From assembly GCF_018128065.1 (NCBI RefSeq), contig NZ_CP072360.1, positions 1,796,478 through 1,860,477 of the forward strand: a stretch of DNA of 64,000 nt, read 5' to 3'. The notes beneath the pieces are model-generated. The model had not been told where the DNA came from and ran no database searches. It saw only the letters and a program-made list of their open reading frames with translations. A program made the position numbers and the translations under genes. Numbering within the stretch: position 1 is the stretch's first letter; each line of letters opens with the position of its first letter. This document shows, piece by piece, positions 9,591 through 18,207 of the stretch. This DNA comes from Prevotella melaninogenica. Lineage in GTDB: Bacteria; Bacteroidota; Bacteroidia; Bacteroidales; Bacteroidaceae.

Positions 9591-12305
9591 ATGGATGACG
9601 AAATAAAAGACTTGGACGGACAGACTCCTGAGGAAGAGACTCGGGAAAAGGATTCTCATTCTGATTACAAACCTGCTGATAGGTTTGATGCCGCTGCCGT
9701 GCATCACCTCTCTGGCATGTACAAAAACTGGTTCTTGGATTACGCCAGCTACGTAATCCTTGAGCGTGCTGTTCCTCATATTGAGGACGGTTTGAAGCCT
9801 GTACAACGCCGTATTCTCCATTCCATGAAACGAATGGACGATGGACGATACAACAAGGTTGCAAATATCGTTGGTCATACGATGCAGTTCCACCCTCATG
9901 GTGATGCCTCTATCGGTGACGCTTTGGTACAAATGGGACAGAAAGACCTACTCATCGACATGCAGGGTAACTGGGGAAACATTCTCACTGGTGACCGTGC
10001 TGCTGCGCCACGATACATTGAGGCACGCCTATCAAAGTTTGCCTTAGAGACTGTATTCAATCCGAAGACAACAGAATGGCAACTTTCTTATGACGGCAGA
10101 AACAAAGAGCCGATTACGCTTCCAGTGAAGTTCCCGCTGCTTTTGGCACAGGGTGCTGAAGGTATCGCTGTAGGCTTGTCATCCAAGATTCTACCACATA
10201 ACCTCAACGATATCTGTGATGCAGCTATCAGCTATCTGCGTGGTGAGGAATTTAACCTCTATCCAGACTTCCCAACAGGCGGTAGCATTGATGTATCGAA
10301 GTATAATGATGGTCAGCGTGGTGGTGTTCTGAAGGTGCGTGCAAAGGTTGAGAAACTCGATAATAAAACCCTCGTCATCCGTGAGGTCCCTTTTACAAAG
10401 ACCGCTAACACGCTTCAAGAGTCTATTACGAAGGCTGTTGAAAAAGGCAAACTAAAGATTCGAAGAGTAGAGGACATGACTGCTTCGGAGGTGGAGATTC
10501 AACTTCATCTTACACCGGGTACGTCAAGTGACAAGACTATTGATGCCCTCTATGCTTTCACTGATTGCGAGATAAACATTTCGCCAAACTGTTGTGTCAT
10601 CCGAGACAACAAACCAGAGTTCTTGACGATATCAGATGTATTGCGCAATTCTGCCGAACATACGAAAGCTTTATTGAAATTAGAGTTGGAGATTCGCAAG
10701 CATGAATTAGAGGAACAGTTGTTCTACAACTCACTTGAACGTATCTTCATCGAGGACCGTATCTATAAGGAGCGTAAGTTCGAAACAGCTAAGGATATTG
10801 ATGAAGTTGTGAGCTTCGTCGACTCCAAACTCGAACCATATAAGAAGACCTTTATCCGTGAGGTGACACGTGAGGACATCATCCGCCTTTTGGAAATCAA
10901 GATGCAACGTATTTTGAAGTTCAATAAGGATAAGGCTGACGAATTGATTCAGAAGATTAAGGCAGAGATTGCCGAGATTGACAAGGACCTTAGCGAGATG
11001 GTTCGCGTCACTATCGAGTGGTTCACACACCTGAAAGAGAAATACGGAAGCGACCATCCACGCCGTACAGAGATTAAGAGCTTCGATACGATTGTTGCTG
11101 CTAAGGTGGTAGATGCCAACGAGAAATTATATATTGACCGTCAGGAAGGTTTCATTGGTACAGGTTTGAAGAAGGCTGAGTTCGTTCAGAACTGCTCAGA
11201 TCTTGATGATGTGATTATCTTCTATCGTGATGGAAAGTACAAGGTCATCCGAATTACCGACAAGGTGTTTGTGGGTAAGGGAGTTCTTCACGTACAAGTG
11301 TTTAAGAAGAACGACAAGCGTACGATTTATAACGTCGTTTATCGTGACGGAAAGACGGGACCTTACTATATCAAACGCTTCAACGTGACTTCTATCACAC
11401 GTGATAAGGAATACGACGTAACCCTCGGTACGCCTGGTTCAAGGATTAACTACTTCACAGCCAACCCTAATGGTGAGGCGGAATTGATAAAGATAACCCT
11501 CGACCCGAACCCTGACAAGAAGAAGCAAAACATCTTCATGGAGCGTAACTTTGCCGACATCCTCATCAAGGGACGTGCTGCAAAGGGTAATCTGCTGACC
11601 AAAGAGAGCATTCACCGCATCTCACTGAAGAGCCACGGACACTCTACTTTGGGCGGACGTAAGGTTTGGTTCGACCCAGATGTCAATCGTATCAACTACG
11701 AAGACCACGGTCGTTTCCTTGGAGAATTCTCCGACCAAGACAGTATTCTCGTAATACTTAAGAATGGAGAGTTCTATACCACCAACTTCGATGCATCTAA
11801 CCATTATGAGGACAACATCCTCCGTATAGAGAAATTTGATGCTGACAAGCCTTGGACAGCTGTTATCTTCGATGCCGATAATCAAGGTTATCCTTATTTG
11901 AAGCGATTCCAGATGGAAGCAAGTAAGCGTCATCAGAACTTCATCGGAGATAACCCAGAGTCAAGGATGGTACTGCTGACTGACGTTGCCTTCCCTCGCA
12001 TACAGCTGACATACGGTGGTGCAGATGCTTCACGTGGCACAGAGGAGATTGATGCTGAGCAGTTTGTTGGTGTGAAGGGATTCAAGGCAAAGGGTAAACG
12101 ATTGACAACTTGGACAGTTGACAAGATTGAAGAGCTGGAGCCAACACGCTTCCCTGAAGAAGAGAAAGCTGACGAAGGTTCTGATGTAGGGGAAAACTCT
12201 GCAACTGTAACAAATGAGGAGAACCTCGACCCCGATGCAGGAAAATCTCAACAGCAGGTCATCGATGAGATTACTGGTCAGCTAAACCTCTTCGACAACG
12301 AATAA
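9591..12305 (+). CDS. parC: DNA topoisomerase IV / gyrase-like subunit A
   Basis: This type IIA topoisomerase A subunit cuts and rejoins double-stranded DNA during decatenation or supercoil control; it needs a B subunit encoded elsewhere. At 904 residues it has the winged-helix/breakage-reunion domain with HPHGDASIGDAL at about 101-112 and the RAAAPRYIE motif placing the catalytic Tyr at 142. A tower, a coiled coil (about 370-490) and a divergent C-terminal domain (about 520-830) follow. The acidic, low-complexity end is typical of Bacteroidota ParC. The lack of a clear gyrase GyrA-box favours topoisomerase IV; a gyrase-like role cannot be excluded. An IS1182-type element starts 28 bases after its stop. 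Confidence 0.88.
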   Translation: MDDEIKDLDGQTPEEETREKDSHSDYKPADRFDAAAVHHLSGMYKNWFLDYASYVILERAVPHIEDGLKPVQRRILHSMKRMDDGRYNKVANIVGHTMQFHPHGDASIGDALVQMGQKDLLIDMQGNWGNILTGDRAAAPRYIEARLSKFALETVFNPKTTEWQLSYDGRNKEPITLPVKFPLLLAQGAEGIAVGLSSKILPHNLNDICDAAISYLRGEEFNLYPDFPTGGSIDVSKYNDGQRGGVLKVRAKVEKLDNKTLVIREVPFTKTANTLQESITKAVEKGKLKIRRVEDMTASEVEIQLHLTPGTSSDKTIDALYAFTDCEINISPNCCVIRDNKPEFLTISDVLRNSAEHTKALLKLELEIRKHELEEQLFYNSLERIFIEDRIYKERKFETAKDIDEVVSFVDSKLEPYKKTFIREVTREDIIRLLEIKMQRILKFNKDKADELIQKIKAEIAEIDKDLSEMVRVTIEWFTHLKEKYGSDHPRRTEIKSFDTIVAAKVVDANEKLYIDRQEGFIGTGLKKAEFVQNCSDLDDVIIFYRDGKYKVIRITDKVFVGKGVLHVQVFKKNDKRTIYNVVYRDGKTGPYYIKRFNVTSITRDKEYDVTLGTPGSRINYFTANPNGEAELIKITLDPNPDKKKQNIFMERNFADILIKGRAAKGNLLTKESIHRISLKSHGHSTLGGRKVWFDPDVNRINYEDHGRFLGEFSDQDSILVILKNGEFYTTNFDASNHYEDNILRIEKFDADKPWTAVIFDADNQGYPYLKRFQMEASKRHQNFIGDNPESRMVLLTDVAFPRIQLTYGGADASRGTEEIDAEQFVGVKGFKAKGKRLTTWTVDKIEELEPTRFPEEEKADEGSDVGENSATVTNEENLDPDAGKSQQQVIDEITGQLNLFDNE

Positions 12306-12333
12306 ACAATACGATAAGTAACGAATTAAAAAA

Positions 12334-12367
12334 GAGGGTGTGTCAAAATGTACACATCCTCTTTTTT
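12334..12367 (+). terminator. Left IS end: terminator-like inverted repeat
   Basis: The stem GAGGGTGTGT pairs with ACACATCCTC around an 8-base loop and is followed by T6. Read on the plus strand it would stop transcription arriving from the parC-like gene. It is also the left transposase-recognition end. Confidence 0.7.
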
Positions 12368-12400
12368 ATGCACAAAGCCCCGACTTTCTCAAGCCAGGGC

Positions 12401-12431
12401 TTTGCTATTTCCTAAAGTTTTTGTACCTTTA
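12401..12431 (+). promoter_or_regulatory. Probable transposase promoter
   Basis: TTTG at 12401-12404, a 19-base spacer and TACCTTTA at 12424-12431 form a near-consensus promoter 20 bases before the transposase start. The -7 box lies in a hairpin (CCTAAAG 12411-12417 with CTTTAGG 12427-12433), and a second hairpin (AAAGCCC/GGGCTTT) lies just upstream at 12374-12403. Confidence 0.5.
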
Positions 12432-12450
12432 GGCATAAAAAAATCTCATT

Positions 12451-14112
12451 ATGACAAAAGTACACTTTCGTTCTTACATACACAAGAAAATGATTCTTTT
12501 TCCTCAAAGAATCGATAAGGATATCGCAGAAGATGACCCTGTTCGTCTTTTAGACGCCTTGGTTGATAACCTTATGCTGGATAAAGTCTACAGTCTTTAT
12601 AAGCCCAGTGGTCGCAAGCCGTATCATCCACAAATGATGCTCAAGGTGATTCTTTATGCCTATATGAATAATATCTATTCCTGCCGTCGTATAGAGTCGC
12701 TTCTCAAGCGTGACATTCATTTCATCTATCTGGCAGGATATGAGCAGCCTGACTTTATTACCATCAATCGTTTTCGTAATCGTGTGAAAAAGGAAATCAA
12801 CAATATCTTCACACAAGTCGTATTATTACTTGCAGACAAAGGTCTGATAAGCCTTGACGTTGAATATATTGACGGTACAAAGATAGAATCGAAAGCCAAC
12901 AAGTATACCTTCGTTTGGAAAAGAACCGTGGAAAAGAACCGCACCAAGTTGCAGGAACAAATACGCACACTCTTGCTTCAGGTTGACGATGTCATTGCGC
13001 AGGATAATGCCGCTAAGAAAGAAGGTATTGAGTTCACTGCAGCTCTGCTTGATGAGATATCCGAAGAATTGAACAAGTCTTTGGAATCAATCCCTGAACC
13101 TAAGACAAAAGAAGAAAAGCAGGCTGTTAGAACCAAGAAAAAACAGCTTAAGGAGCTTGAGAAGAAACGTAATAAACTCCAAGAGTATGACCAACACCTT
13201 GAGATAATGGGAGAAAGAAACTCTTATAGCAAGACCGACCCTGATGCCACGTTTATGCACATGAAGGAGGATGCTATGCGCAACGGACAGACTAAGCCAG
13301 GATATAATCTACAGATAGCAACTGAGAACCAGTTTATCACCGACTTTGCACTCTATGCTAACCGTACAGATACGCTTACACTTCCCTCTTTCTTGGAGTC
13401 CTTCAACTCACGCTACCATCGCTATGCAAAGACAGTCGTAGCCGATTCGGGATATGGCTCCGAGGAAAATTATCTGTTCATGGACGTACATAATATGGAA
13501 GCCTATGTGAAGTATAACTACTTCCATAAAGAACAGCGTCCACGCTATACACCTAACCCCTTCAGTCCTGCAAGCCTTTACTATAATAAGGAACAGGATT
13601 TCTACGTCTGCCCAATGGGGCAGCACATGAGGCGTATAGGCATGAAGCGTTCCCTAACCTCTAATGGATTCGTTACTTACAGCGTACGTTATCAGGCAGA
13701 ACGCTGTGAGGGCTGTCCGTTGAGAGGTTTATGCTTCAAGGCAAGAGGAAACAGAATTATAGAAGTAAACCACCAACTACAGCAATATAAACAAAAAGCA
13801 CGGGAACTACTGACCTCTAAAGAAGGTATCAAGCATCGAGGACGAAGGTGCATAGAACCTGAAGCTGTTTTTGGACAAACAAAATATAATAAAGCTTACA
13901 AGAGATTTAGACATTTTGGAAAAGACAAGGTCAATATGGACTTTGCCTTCTTTGCCATTGCCTTTAATATAGGAAAAATGTGCAGAAAAACTAATCTCAA
14001 GGAACTAAAAGCCATTATGGAGGTACTTTTAGTCACCGTCAGGTGCTTTATACAAGTTTATATAGGCTATTTAAGTCCCAACAAATCATTTTATATGAAA
14101 TTAGCAGCATAG
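12451..14112 (+). CDS. IS1182-family transposase
   Basis: This 553-residue DDE transposase moves the surrounding element. Residues about 25-115 form the N-terminal DUF772-type domain (YKPSGRKPYHPQMMLKVIL). The likely catalytic acids are D141 (EYIDGTKIE), D332 (VVADSGYGSEENY) and E471 (EPEAVFGQTK). A charged coiled coil near 165-250 separates the first two. A cysteine cluster (CPMG near 387 and CEGCPLRGLC near 419-428) precedes the C-terminal catalytic region. There is no frameshift or internal stop, so the element looks capable of movement. IS1182 versus a neighbouring IS5-like group is judged from the DUF772/DDE layout and length. Confidence 0.92.
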   Translation: MTKVHFRSYIHKKMILFPQRIDKDIAEDDPVRLLDALVDNLMLDKVYSLYKPSGRKPYHPQMMLKVILYAYMNNIYSCRRIESLLKRDIHFIYLAGYEQPDFITINRFRNRVKKEINNIFTQVVLLLADKGLISLDVEYIDGTKIESKANKYTFVWKRTVEKNRTKLQEQIRTLLLQVDDVIAQDNAAKKEGIEFTAALLDEISEELNKSLESIPEPKTKEEKQAVRTKKKQLKELEKKRNKLQEYDQHLEIMGERNSYSKTDPDATFMHMKEDAMRNGQTKPGYNLQIATENQFITDFALYANRTDTLTLPSFLESFNSRYHRYAKTVVADSGYGSEENYLFMDVHNMEAYVKYNYFHKEQRPRYTPNPFSPASLYYNKEQDFYVCPMGQHMRRIGMKRSLTSNGFVTYSVRYQAERCEGCPLRGLCFKARGNRIIEVNHQLQQYKQKARELLTSKEGIKHRGRRCIEPEAVFGQTKYNKAYKRFRHFGKDKVNMDFAFFAIAFNIGKMCRKTNLKELKAIMEVLLVTVRCFIQVYIGYLSPNKSFYMKLAA

Positions 14113-14159
14113 CTGAAGTAAATAATGAATTATGTGGTAGACAAGGTAAAGGGGGGAGT

Positions 14160-14192
14160 AAAAAGAGGATGTGTCCATTTTGACACACCCTC
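14160..14192 (-). terminator. Right IS end: terminator-like inverted repeat
   Basis: Read on the minus strand, the same hairpin as the left end is followed by T5, so it would stop antisense transcription entering from the right. It is the right transposition end and matches the left end at 32 of 33 positions. Confidence 0.65.
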
Positions 14193-14294
14193 ATTCAAAA
14201 AACTATTTATAAACATTTGAGTTGCATATCACCTAAAGTTTGGTACAAATATCTATTTAGCCTACGCTTTTACTGATACTTTCTAATTACGCCT

Positions 14295-15131
14295 ATGAAC
14301 CTAAAGAAGTCCTTATTTAGCTGTATTTCCCTTTCAGCAATAACTCTTTTCACGACATCAACATCAGTTCTTGCACAGGATACCTTGCGCAATAACAAGG
14401 TAATTACCAATACACAGATGTTGGGAATAGGTGCTGTAAACACTCTTGACACCTACCTTTCGCCCGAAGAATATACAGGAACAGAGTTTCGTTACGTTTC
14501 TCATTCCATACGTGAGAATGGCAGTAAGCTGTCAAGAGAACTCATACATCAGGCACAAATACTATCAGTACATAATCGAAAGGAGAATAATAACGAGATT
14601 GGTGGCTTTTATAACTTCCAATACAACTGGCAATATGCCTTAGGACAATGGAACGTTGGAGAGGGAGAACTGCTCCTAAAAGCTGGTGGAGGAATAGATA
14701 CGCGACTCGGTTTCCTTTACAACACCCGTAACTCCAATAATCCTGCACAGGCTTACGCACAAATGAATATTGCACCGAATGCCATTCTTGCCTATCGCTT
14801 CCGCCTTCGAAATATTCCTTTCCAACTACGTTATGAAGTACAAAGTCCACTCCTCGGACTGACATTCTCTCCCAATTACGGACAGAGTTATTACGAGATT
14901 TTTACTCGTGACAACTATGATCATAACCTTGTTGCCACATTTCCTGTATCTGCCCCATCGCTCCGCCAATTGCTTACGATTGATATCACGGTTCATCATA
15001 CGACAGTCCGTCTTGGCTACCTTGGCGATTATCAACAGGCAAAGGTCAACCAATTGCGCCAGCATGTATGGAGTAATATCTTCGTATTCGGTATTGTACG
15101 CAAGTTTTCAATCAATAAGTTTATCCCATGA
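14295..15131 (+). CDS. DUF3316 secreted protein
   Basis: A 278-residue exported protein of a Bacteroidota family (DUF3316) with no known function. The signal peptide is residues 1-27 (ends SVLAQ). The rest has alternating aromatic/polar strands such as FYNFQYNWQYALGQW and YRFRLRNIPFQLRYEVQSPLLGL, which suggest an outer-membrane or periplasmic beta-rich fold. It overlaps the following S41 peptidase gene by 4 bases (ATGA), so the two are translated as a pair and may act together. The IS element lies upstream, and its right end is 102 bases before the start codon; I see no clear promoter between. Confidence 0.8.
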   Translation: MNLKKSLFSCISLSAITLFTTSTSVLAQDTLRNNKVITNTQMLGIGAVNTLDTYLSPEEYTGTEFRYVSHSIRENGSKLSRELIHQAQILSVHNRKENNNEIGGFYNFQYNWQYALGQWNVGEGELLLKAGGGIDTRLGFLYNTRNSNNPAQAYAQMNIAPNAILAYRFRLRNIPFQLRYEVQSPLLGLTFSPNYGQSYYEIFTRDNYDHNLVATFPVSAPSLRQLLTIDITVHHTTVRLGYLGDYQQAKVNQLRQHVWSNIFVFGIVRKFSINKFIP

Positions 15132-16165
15132 GAAAGCTATATCATTCCTTCCTATACCTGCTGATTCCAGTACTAACAATACTCTGTACTGCGACAAGTT
15201 GCGTCACCAATGACCAACTTCCAGATAGTCCACAAGGCAACTTTGAGGCTTTGTGGCGAATTATCAATGAGCATTACTGCTTCTTCTCACAGAAAGGGAT
15301 AGACTGGCAGGAGGTACACAGTCGCTATGCTCGGCAGTTTGACAACTCTATGACTGCCAAACAACAGTTTGAAGTAATGACTAATATGCTCTCAGAACTA
15401 AAAGATGGGCATGTCAATTTGTACACCTCTTTCAACGTAGGTCGCTATTGGTCGTGGCATGAAGACTATCCCAAGAACTACTCTGATTCGCTTCAACGTC
15501 TTTATCTCAAGACTGATTACCTCATTGCAAGTGGCTTAGACTATACTGTCCTTGATGATAACATCGGTTATGTACGCTGTGAAACCTTCCAGAACAGTAT
15601 TGGTGCTGGCAACCTTGACGATATATTCCTTCATCTTCAACCTTGTAACGGACTGATTATTGACGTGCGTAACAATGGAGGTGGTAATCTCACAAATGCC
15701 GAAACATTTGCAGCTCGCTTTACAAATAAGGAACTGCTCGTAGGATACATACAGCATAAAACAGGAAAAGGTCATAGCGACTTCTCACCGTTACAACCAG
15801 AATATCTCAAACCAGGAAAGGGTATCCGTTGGCACAAACCAGTCATTGTCCTAACCAATCGCAGCGTATTCTCTGCTGCCAACGAGTTTGTTAAGTATAT
15901 GAAGTGCTGCCCAAATGTTACCATTGTAGGTGACCGTACAGGCGGTGGAGCTGGTATGCCCTTCTCTTCCGAACTACCTAATGGATGGTCAGTACGCTTC
16001 TCTGCTTGCCCAATGTACGACCGTGACAAACAGATGACAGAGTTTGGTATTGAGCCAGATTACAAGGTATCGCTCGCTTCTGAGGACTTCGCACGAGACA
16101 AGGACTCTATTATAGAGTTTGCAAGGAAGATGATAAAGACCTTTCCCAAACCCCAATCCCTCTAA
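15128..16165 (+). CDS. S41-family peptidase lipoprotein
   Basis: A predicted lipoprotein (lipobox ATSC, Cys25) with an S41 tail-specific/IRBP-type protease domain. IDVRNNGGGNLTNAETFAARF is the core of the fold and NRSVFSAANEFVKYMK carries the candidate nucleophile Ser249. The usual catalytic lysine of CtpA-type enzymes (in a TFGKG loop) is replaced here by GDRTGGGAGMPFSS, so it belongs to the subgroup without the Ser-Lys dyad. There is no PDZ domain. It is translationally coupled to the upstream DUF3316 gene. The final codons overlap a degenerate CCTCCCC-type repeat (16150-16182). Family is firm; activity is uncertain. Confidence 0.86.
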   Translation: MRKLYHSFLYLLIPVLTILCTATSCVTNDQLPDSPQGNFEALWRIINEHYCFFSQKGIDWQEVHSRYARQFDNSMTAKQQFEVMTNMLSELKDGHVNLYTSFNVGRYWSWHEDYPKNYSDSLQRLYLKTDYLIASGLDYTVLDDNIGYVRCETFQNSIGAGNLDDIFLHLQPCNGLIIDVRNNGGGNLTNAETFAARFTNKELLVGYIQHKTGKGHSDFSPLQPEYLKPGKGIRWHKPVIVLTNRSVFSAANEFVKYMKCCPNVTIVGDRTGGGAGMPFSSELPNGWSVRFSACPMYDRDKQMTEFGIEPDYKVSLASEDFARDKDSIIEFARKMIKTFPKPQSL

Positions 16166-16182
16166 AAGGAGGGAATGGGGAG
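16150..16182. repeat. Degenerate CCTCCCC-family repeat
   Basis: CCCCAATCCCTC, a short A-rich loop and GAGGGAATGGGGAG resemble the repeats at 56204, 56315 and 59408. It spans the end of the S41 peptidase gene. Confidence 0.5.
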
Positions 16183-16202
16183 TTCTGAAGAGTATTTATG
16201 TT

Positions 16203-16700
16203 TTATATTTTACCTTGCTTTATCTCGTCAAAAAACAGTTTGTTACCAACCTTGACAACCTTTACCTTATTGGTACATTTTAAGCCCATATCCAAGAAAG
16301 TATACTGATACCAGTTGTTACCAAGGCTCACAACACGCAGAACCTTATGAGCATTAGACGGTCCATCTTGAGCACCAGAACGGAACAACCAGCCAGCATA
16401 AGCATCTGGTTGTGAATCATATTCATTATCATACGCTGTTTTCAACACCTTCAGCAGCTTCTTCGTGCAATGACTCTTTAGGTATGCACTATTCTCAAAG
16501 CCTTTTGAGTTATACATAGACGTAATGAGTGAAATAGCCGCACGTTCATCTTTACTCAAAGCCTTCTTAGTTGGAGTAGCCTTAACAGATACAGCCTTCT
16601 GATTCATCACTACACTGGTTTCACCAGCGCCATTACAAAGTACAGAAGCTGATGCATACAAAGCCCCCATACATAAAACAGTTAATAATGTCTTTCTCAT
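16203..16700 (-). CDS. Small secreted protein, DUF3828-like
   Basis: A 165-residue protein with a signal peptide (about 1-24). The region after about residue 50 (LSKDERAAISLITSMYNSKG, then YAGWLFRSGAQDG, and WYQYTFLDMGLK) recalls small NTF2-like/DUF3828 secreted proteins that pair a helical start with a curved sheet. I do not recognise a characterised homologue and assign no function. It is a single gene convergent with the S41 peptidase gene. A TAnnTTTG box at 16839-16846 may be its promoter, which would leave a leader of about 135 bases. Confidence 0.65.
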   Translation of the reverse strand: MRKTLLTVLCMGALYASASVLCNGAGETSVVMNQKAVSVKATPTKKALSKDERAAISLITSMYNSKGFENSAYLKSHCTKKLLKVLKTAYDNEYDSQPDAYAGWLFRSGAQDGPSNAHKVLRVVSLGNNWYQYTFLDMGLKCTNKVKVVKVGNKLFFDEIKQGKI

Positions 16701-16838
16701 TGTTAATAGTTAGTTTAAAGAAATAATATTATTGACATGATAGTCGGTTATTCGTAAAGCAACTCTTCTCTTTCTAACAACGCATCGAAGTCAGCAAAGA
16801 TCAAAGAGATATTTTATTTAGCAACCAAAGTTCCTGCG

Positions 16839-16846
16839 CAAAGATA
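16839..16846 (-). promoter_or_regulatory. Possible promoter -7 box, minus strand
   Basis: TATCTTTG on the minus strand matches TAnnTTTG. It would drive the secreted-protein gene at 16203-16700. Confidence 0.45.
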
Positions 16847-16945
16847 TATACTTTATTTTACATATCACCAAATATTATAAAATTAATTATCAACATAATT
16901 TATATCGGTAGAGTAAAGATATAAAAGAAAAGATATTCATAAACA

Positions 16946-16977
16946 TTTGGCTATCTCCAAAACATTCTGTATCTTTG
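16946..16977 (+). promoter_or_regulatory. Promoter for tRNA-Leu
   Basis: TTTG at 16946-16949, a 20-base spacer and TATCTTTG at 16970-16977, ending 10 bases before the tRNA. Confidence 0.75.
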
Positions 16978-16987
16978 CACTCGCTAT

Positions 16988-17069
16988 GCGCCTGTGGCGG
17001 AATTGGTAGACGCGCTAGACTTAGGATCTAGTAACTTACGTTGTGCAGGTTCGAGTCCTGTTAGGCGCA
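16988..17069 (+). tRNA. tRNA-Leu (UAG)
   Basis: The acceptor arms GCGCCTG and TAGGCGC pair, the anticodon stem CTAGA/TCTAG encloses loop CTTAGGA giving anticodon UAG, and the T arm is GCAGG-TTCGAGT-CCTGT. A long variable arm is present, as expected for leucine. The discriminator is A and CCA is not encoded. It is followed by a strong terminator. Confidence 0.95.
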
Positions 17070-17081
17070 CTGAAATAAGAG

Positions 17082-17114
17082 CCGGATAATTGGTAATCAA
17101 TTATCTGGTTTTTT
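17082..17114 (+). terminator. Terminator after tRNA-Leu
   Basis: CCGGATAATTG pairs with CAATTATCTGG across a 5-base loop and is followed by T6. Confidence 0.85.
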
Positions 17115-17141
17115 CATTTATAATACTTGATTCAATCTAAA

Positions 17142-17579
17142 ATGGCATATAAACAAAGCCTTCAGGAGTGGATAGACAGTTTTCTGGGAACTGATATTCA
17201 CACTATCGACCGCCACATTACAGACTTCTCAAAACAGAAGATAGTCAAAAAAGAATGGATAAAGAAGAGCTTTCTTATAGCAGAAAGTTGTATTGAATAT
17301 ATCAGGAGTACAGACTATCGCATATTTGTTTACATTGGTTTTGCTTTAAGAAACAGACGTAAGCCTTTTATTCCAGACACTTTAAGTTTGATAGCAATGG
17401 ACAAATGGACTCCTCCTTTCATCATTCTTTCCAAGACGAGAATGGAAAAAGAAGAAAGCTATACTATTTCTGACATACTCAGCAAAAGCCTACAAAGGAA
17501 CGTATTCTATTGGCAATATAAAGAAAAAGGGCTATATCTTTCAAATGTCTATATTGCTATAGAAGAACCAAAAGAATAA
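17142..17579 (+). CDS. Hypothetical protein
   Basis: A 145-residue cytosolic-looking protein, with no signal peptide or membrane segment, that I do not recognise. The frame opens at a TTG at 17127, but the first ATG (17142, MAYKQSLQEW) is the better start. It has mixed charge with hydrophobic strands (YRIFVYIGFALRNR, TPPFIILSKT, LYLSNVYIAIEE), consistent with a small alpha/beta fold. It follows the tRNA-Leu terminator closely, and I see no clear promoter. Coding status rests on the long open frame and plausible composition, so it is moderate. Confidence 0.6.
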   Translation: MAYKQSLQEWIDSFLGTDIHTIDRHITDFSKQKIVKKEWIKKSFLIAESCIEYIRSTDYRIFVYIGFALRNRRKPFIPDTLSLIAMDKWTPPFIILSKTRMEKEESYTISDILSKSLQRNVFYWQYKEKGLYLSNVYIAIEEPKE

Positions 17580-17637
17580 AACCTACCCCTCTTTGGGTAA
17601 GAAAACTACTACCGCAATTTATCTTAAGCAAAAGAGA

Positions 17638-17708
17638 TAGGTCCTAAAAGCCTATCCGTCACATGTAACCAAAAAGCTACAGCCTAATACGGAACCCTTT
17701 AGGACCTA
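17638..17708. other. Structured intergenic inverted repeat
   Basis: TAGGTCCTAAAAG near 17638 pairs with CCTTTAGGACCTA near 17696-17708 around a 45-base interior. It lies between two converging genes and may end transcripts from the barrel gene on the minus strand. Confidence 0.45.
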
Positions 17709-17718
17709 CCTTATATAT

Positions 17719-18207
17719 TTAGAACTTGTAAGCTACGCCTACACCAAGTACCAACTGGTTGTAGTGGCTAATAATCTGATACTTCAACTCAGCGTTTACG
17801 CTCAAGTCCTTAGTAAGCTCATACTCTGCACCACCACCGAGGTTTACAGCGAGACGACCATCTGTACCCTTAGCTAAAGTAACATTATCATATTCCACTT
17901 TGTATGACCAGTTTGTATAACCAAGACCAGCGACTGGATATACCTTAAACTTATCTGCTACGTCGAAGAGATAGTGAACATTTGCGTTTACATCCCACAT
18001 TGAAACTCCCTTGTTCTTGAAGAAATAATCAACAGAAGCCTCACCTCTGATCTGATCTGTGAAGTAGTACTGACCCTTAACACCAAGACCGAGACTGTTA
18101 GTCTCTGAACCGAATACGAGCTGTGCACCGAGTGCCTTGTCGCCTGCCTGTGCTGAAGCAGAAAGACTCATAACTGCAGCACATACTAAAAGTAAAAGCT
18201 TTTTCAT
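17719..18207 (-). CDS. Small outer-membrane beta-barrel protein
   Basis: A 162-residue protein with a signal peptide (1-20, ends ASAQA). Residues 25-162 form eight or so alternating strands and end in a terminal aromatic (LGVGVAYKF), the mark of an outer-membrane barrel recognised by the Bam machinery. It resembles the opacity/OmpX-like porin group; its function is unknown. No promoter box is close to the start. The best promoter is about 260 bases upstream (18470-18500), implying a long leader. Confidence 0.85.
   Translation of the reverse strand: MKKLLLLVCAAVMSLSASAQAGDKALGAQLVFGSETNSLGLGVKGQYYFTDQIRGEASVDYFFKNKGVSMWDVNANVHYLFDVADKFKVYPVAGLGYTNWSYKVEYDNVTLAKGTDGRLAVNLGGGAEYELTKDLSVNAELKYQIISHYNQLVLGVGVAYKF

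Larger units (their letters stand above)
12334..14192 (+). mobile_element. IS1182-family insertion sequence, intact
   Basis: An 1859-bp element bounded by 33-bp terminal inverted repeats (12334-12366 and 14160-14192) that differ at one position. It encodes one intact transposase. No clear target-site duplication is seen: the flanks are AAAA on the left and ATTC on the right. Each terminal repeat is itself a hairpin (GAGGGTGTGT / ACACATCCTC) followed by a T run when read into the element, so both ends look like inward-facing intrinsic terminators. It lies between the parC-like stop and a DUF3316 gene and disrupts no reading frame. Confidence 0.9.

Noticed and set aside
12334..14192. Target-site duplication around the IS element
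   Set aside because: Flanking bases (AAAA on the left, ATTC on the right) do not match, so I report none.
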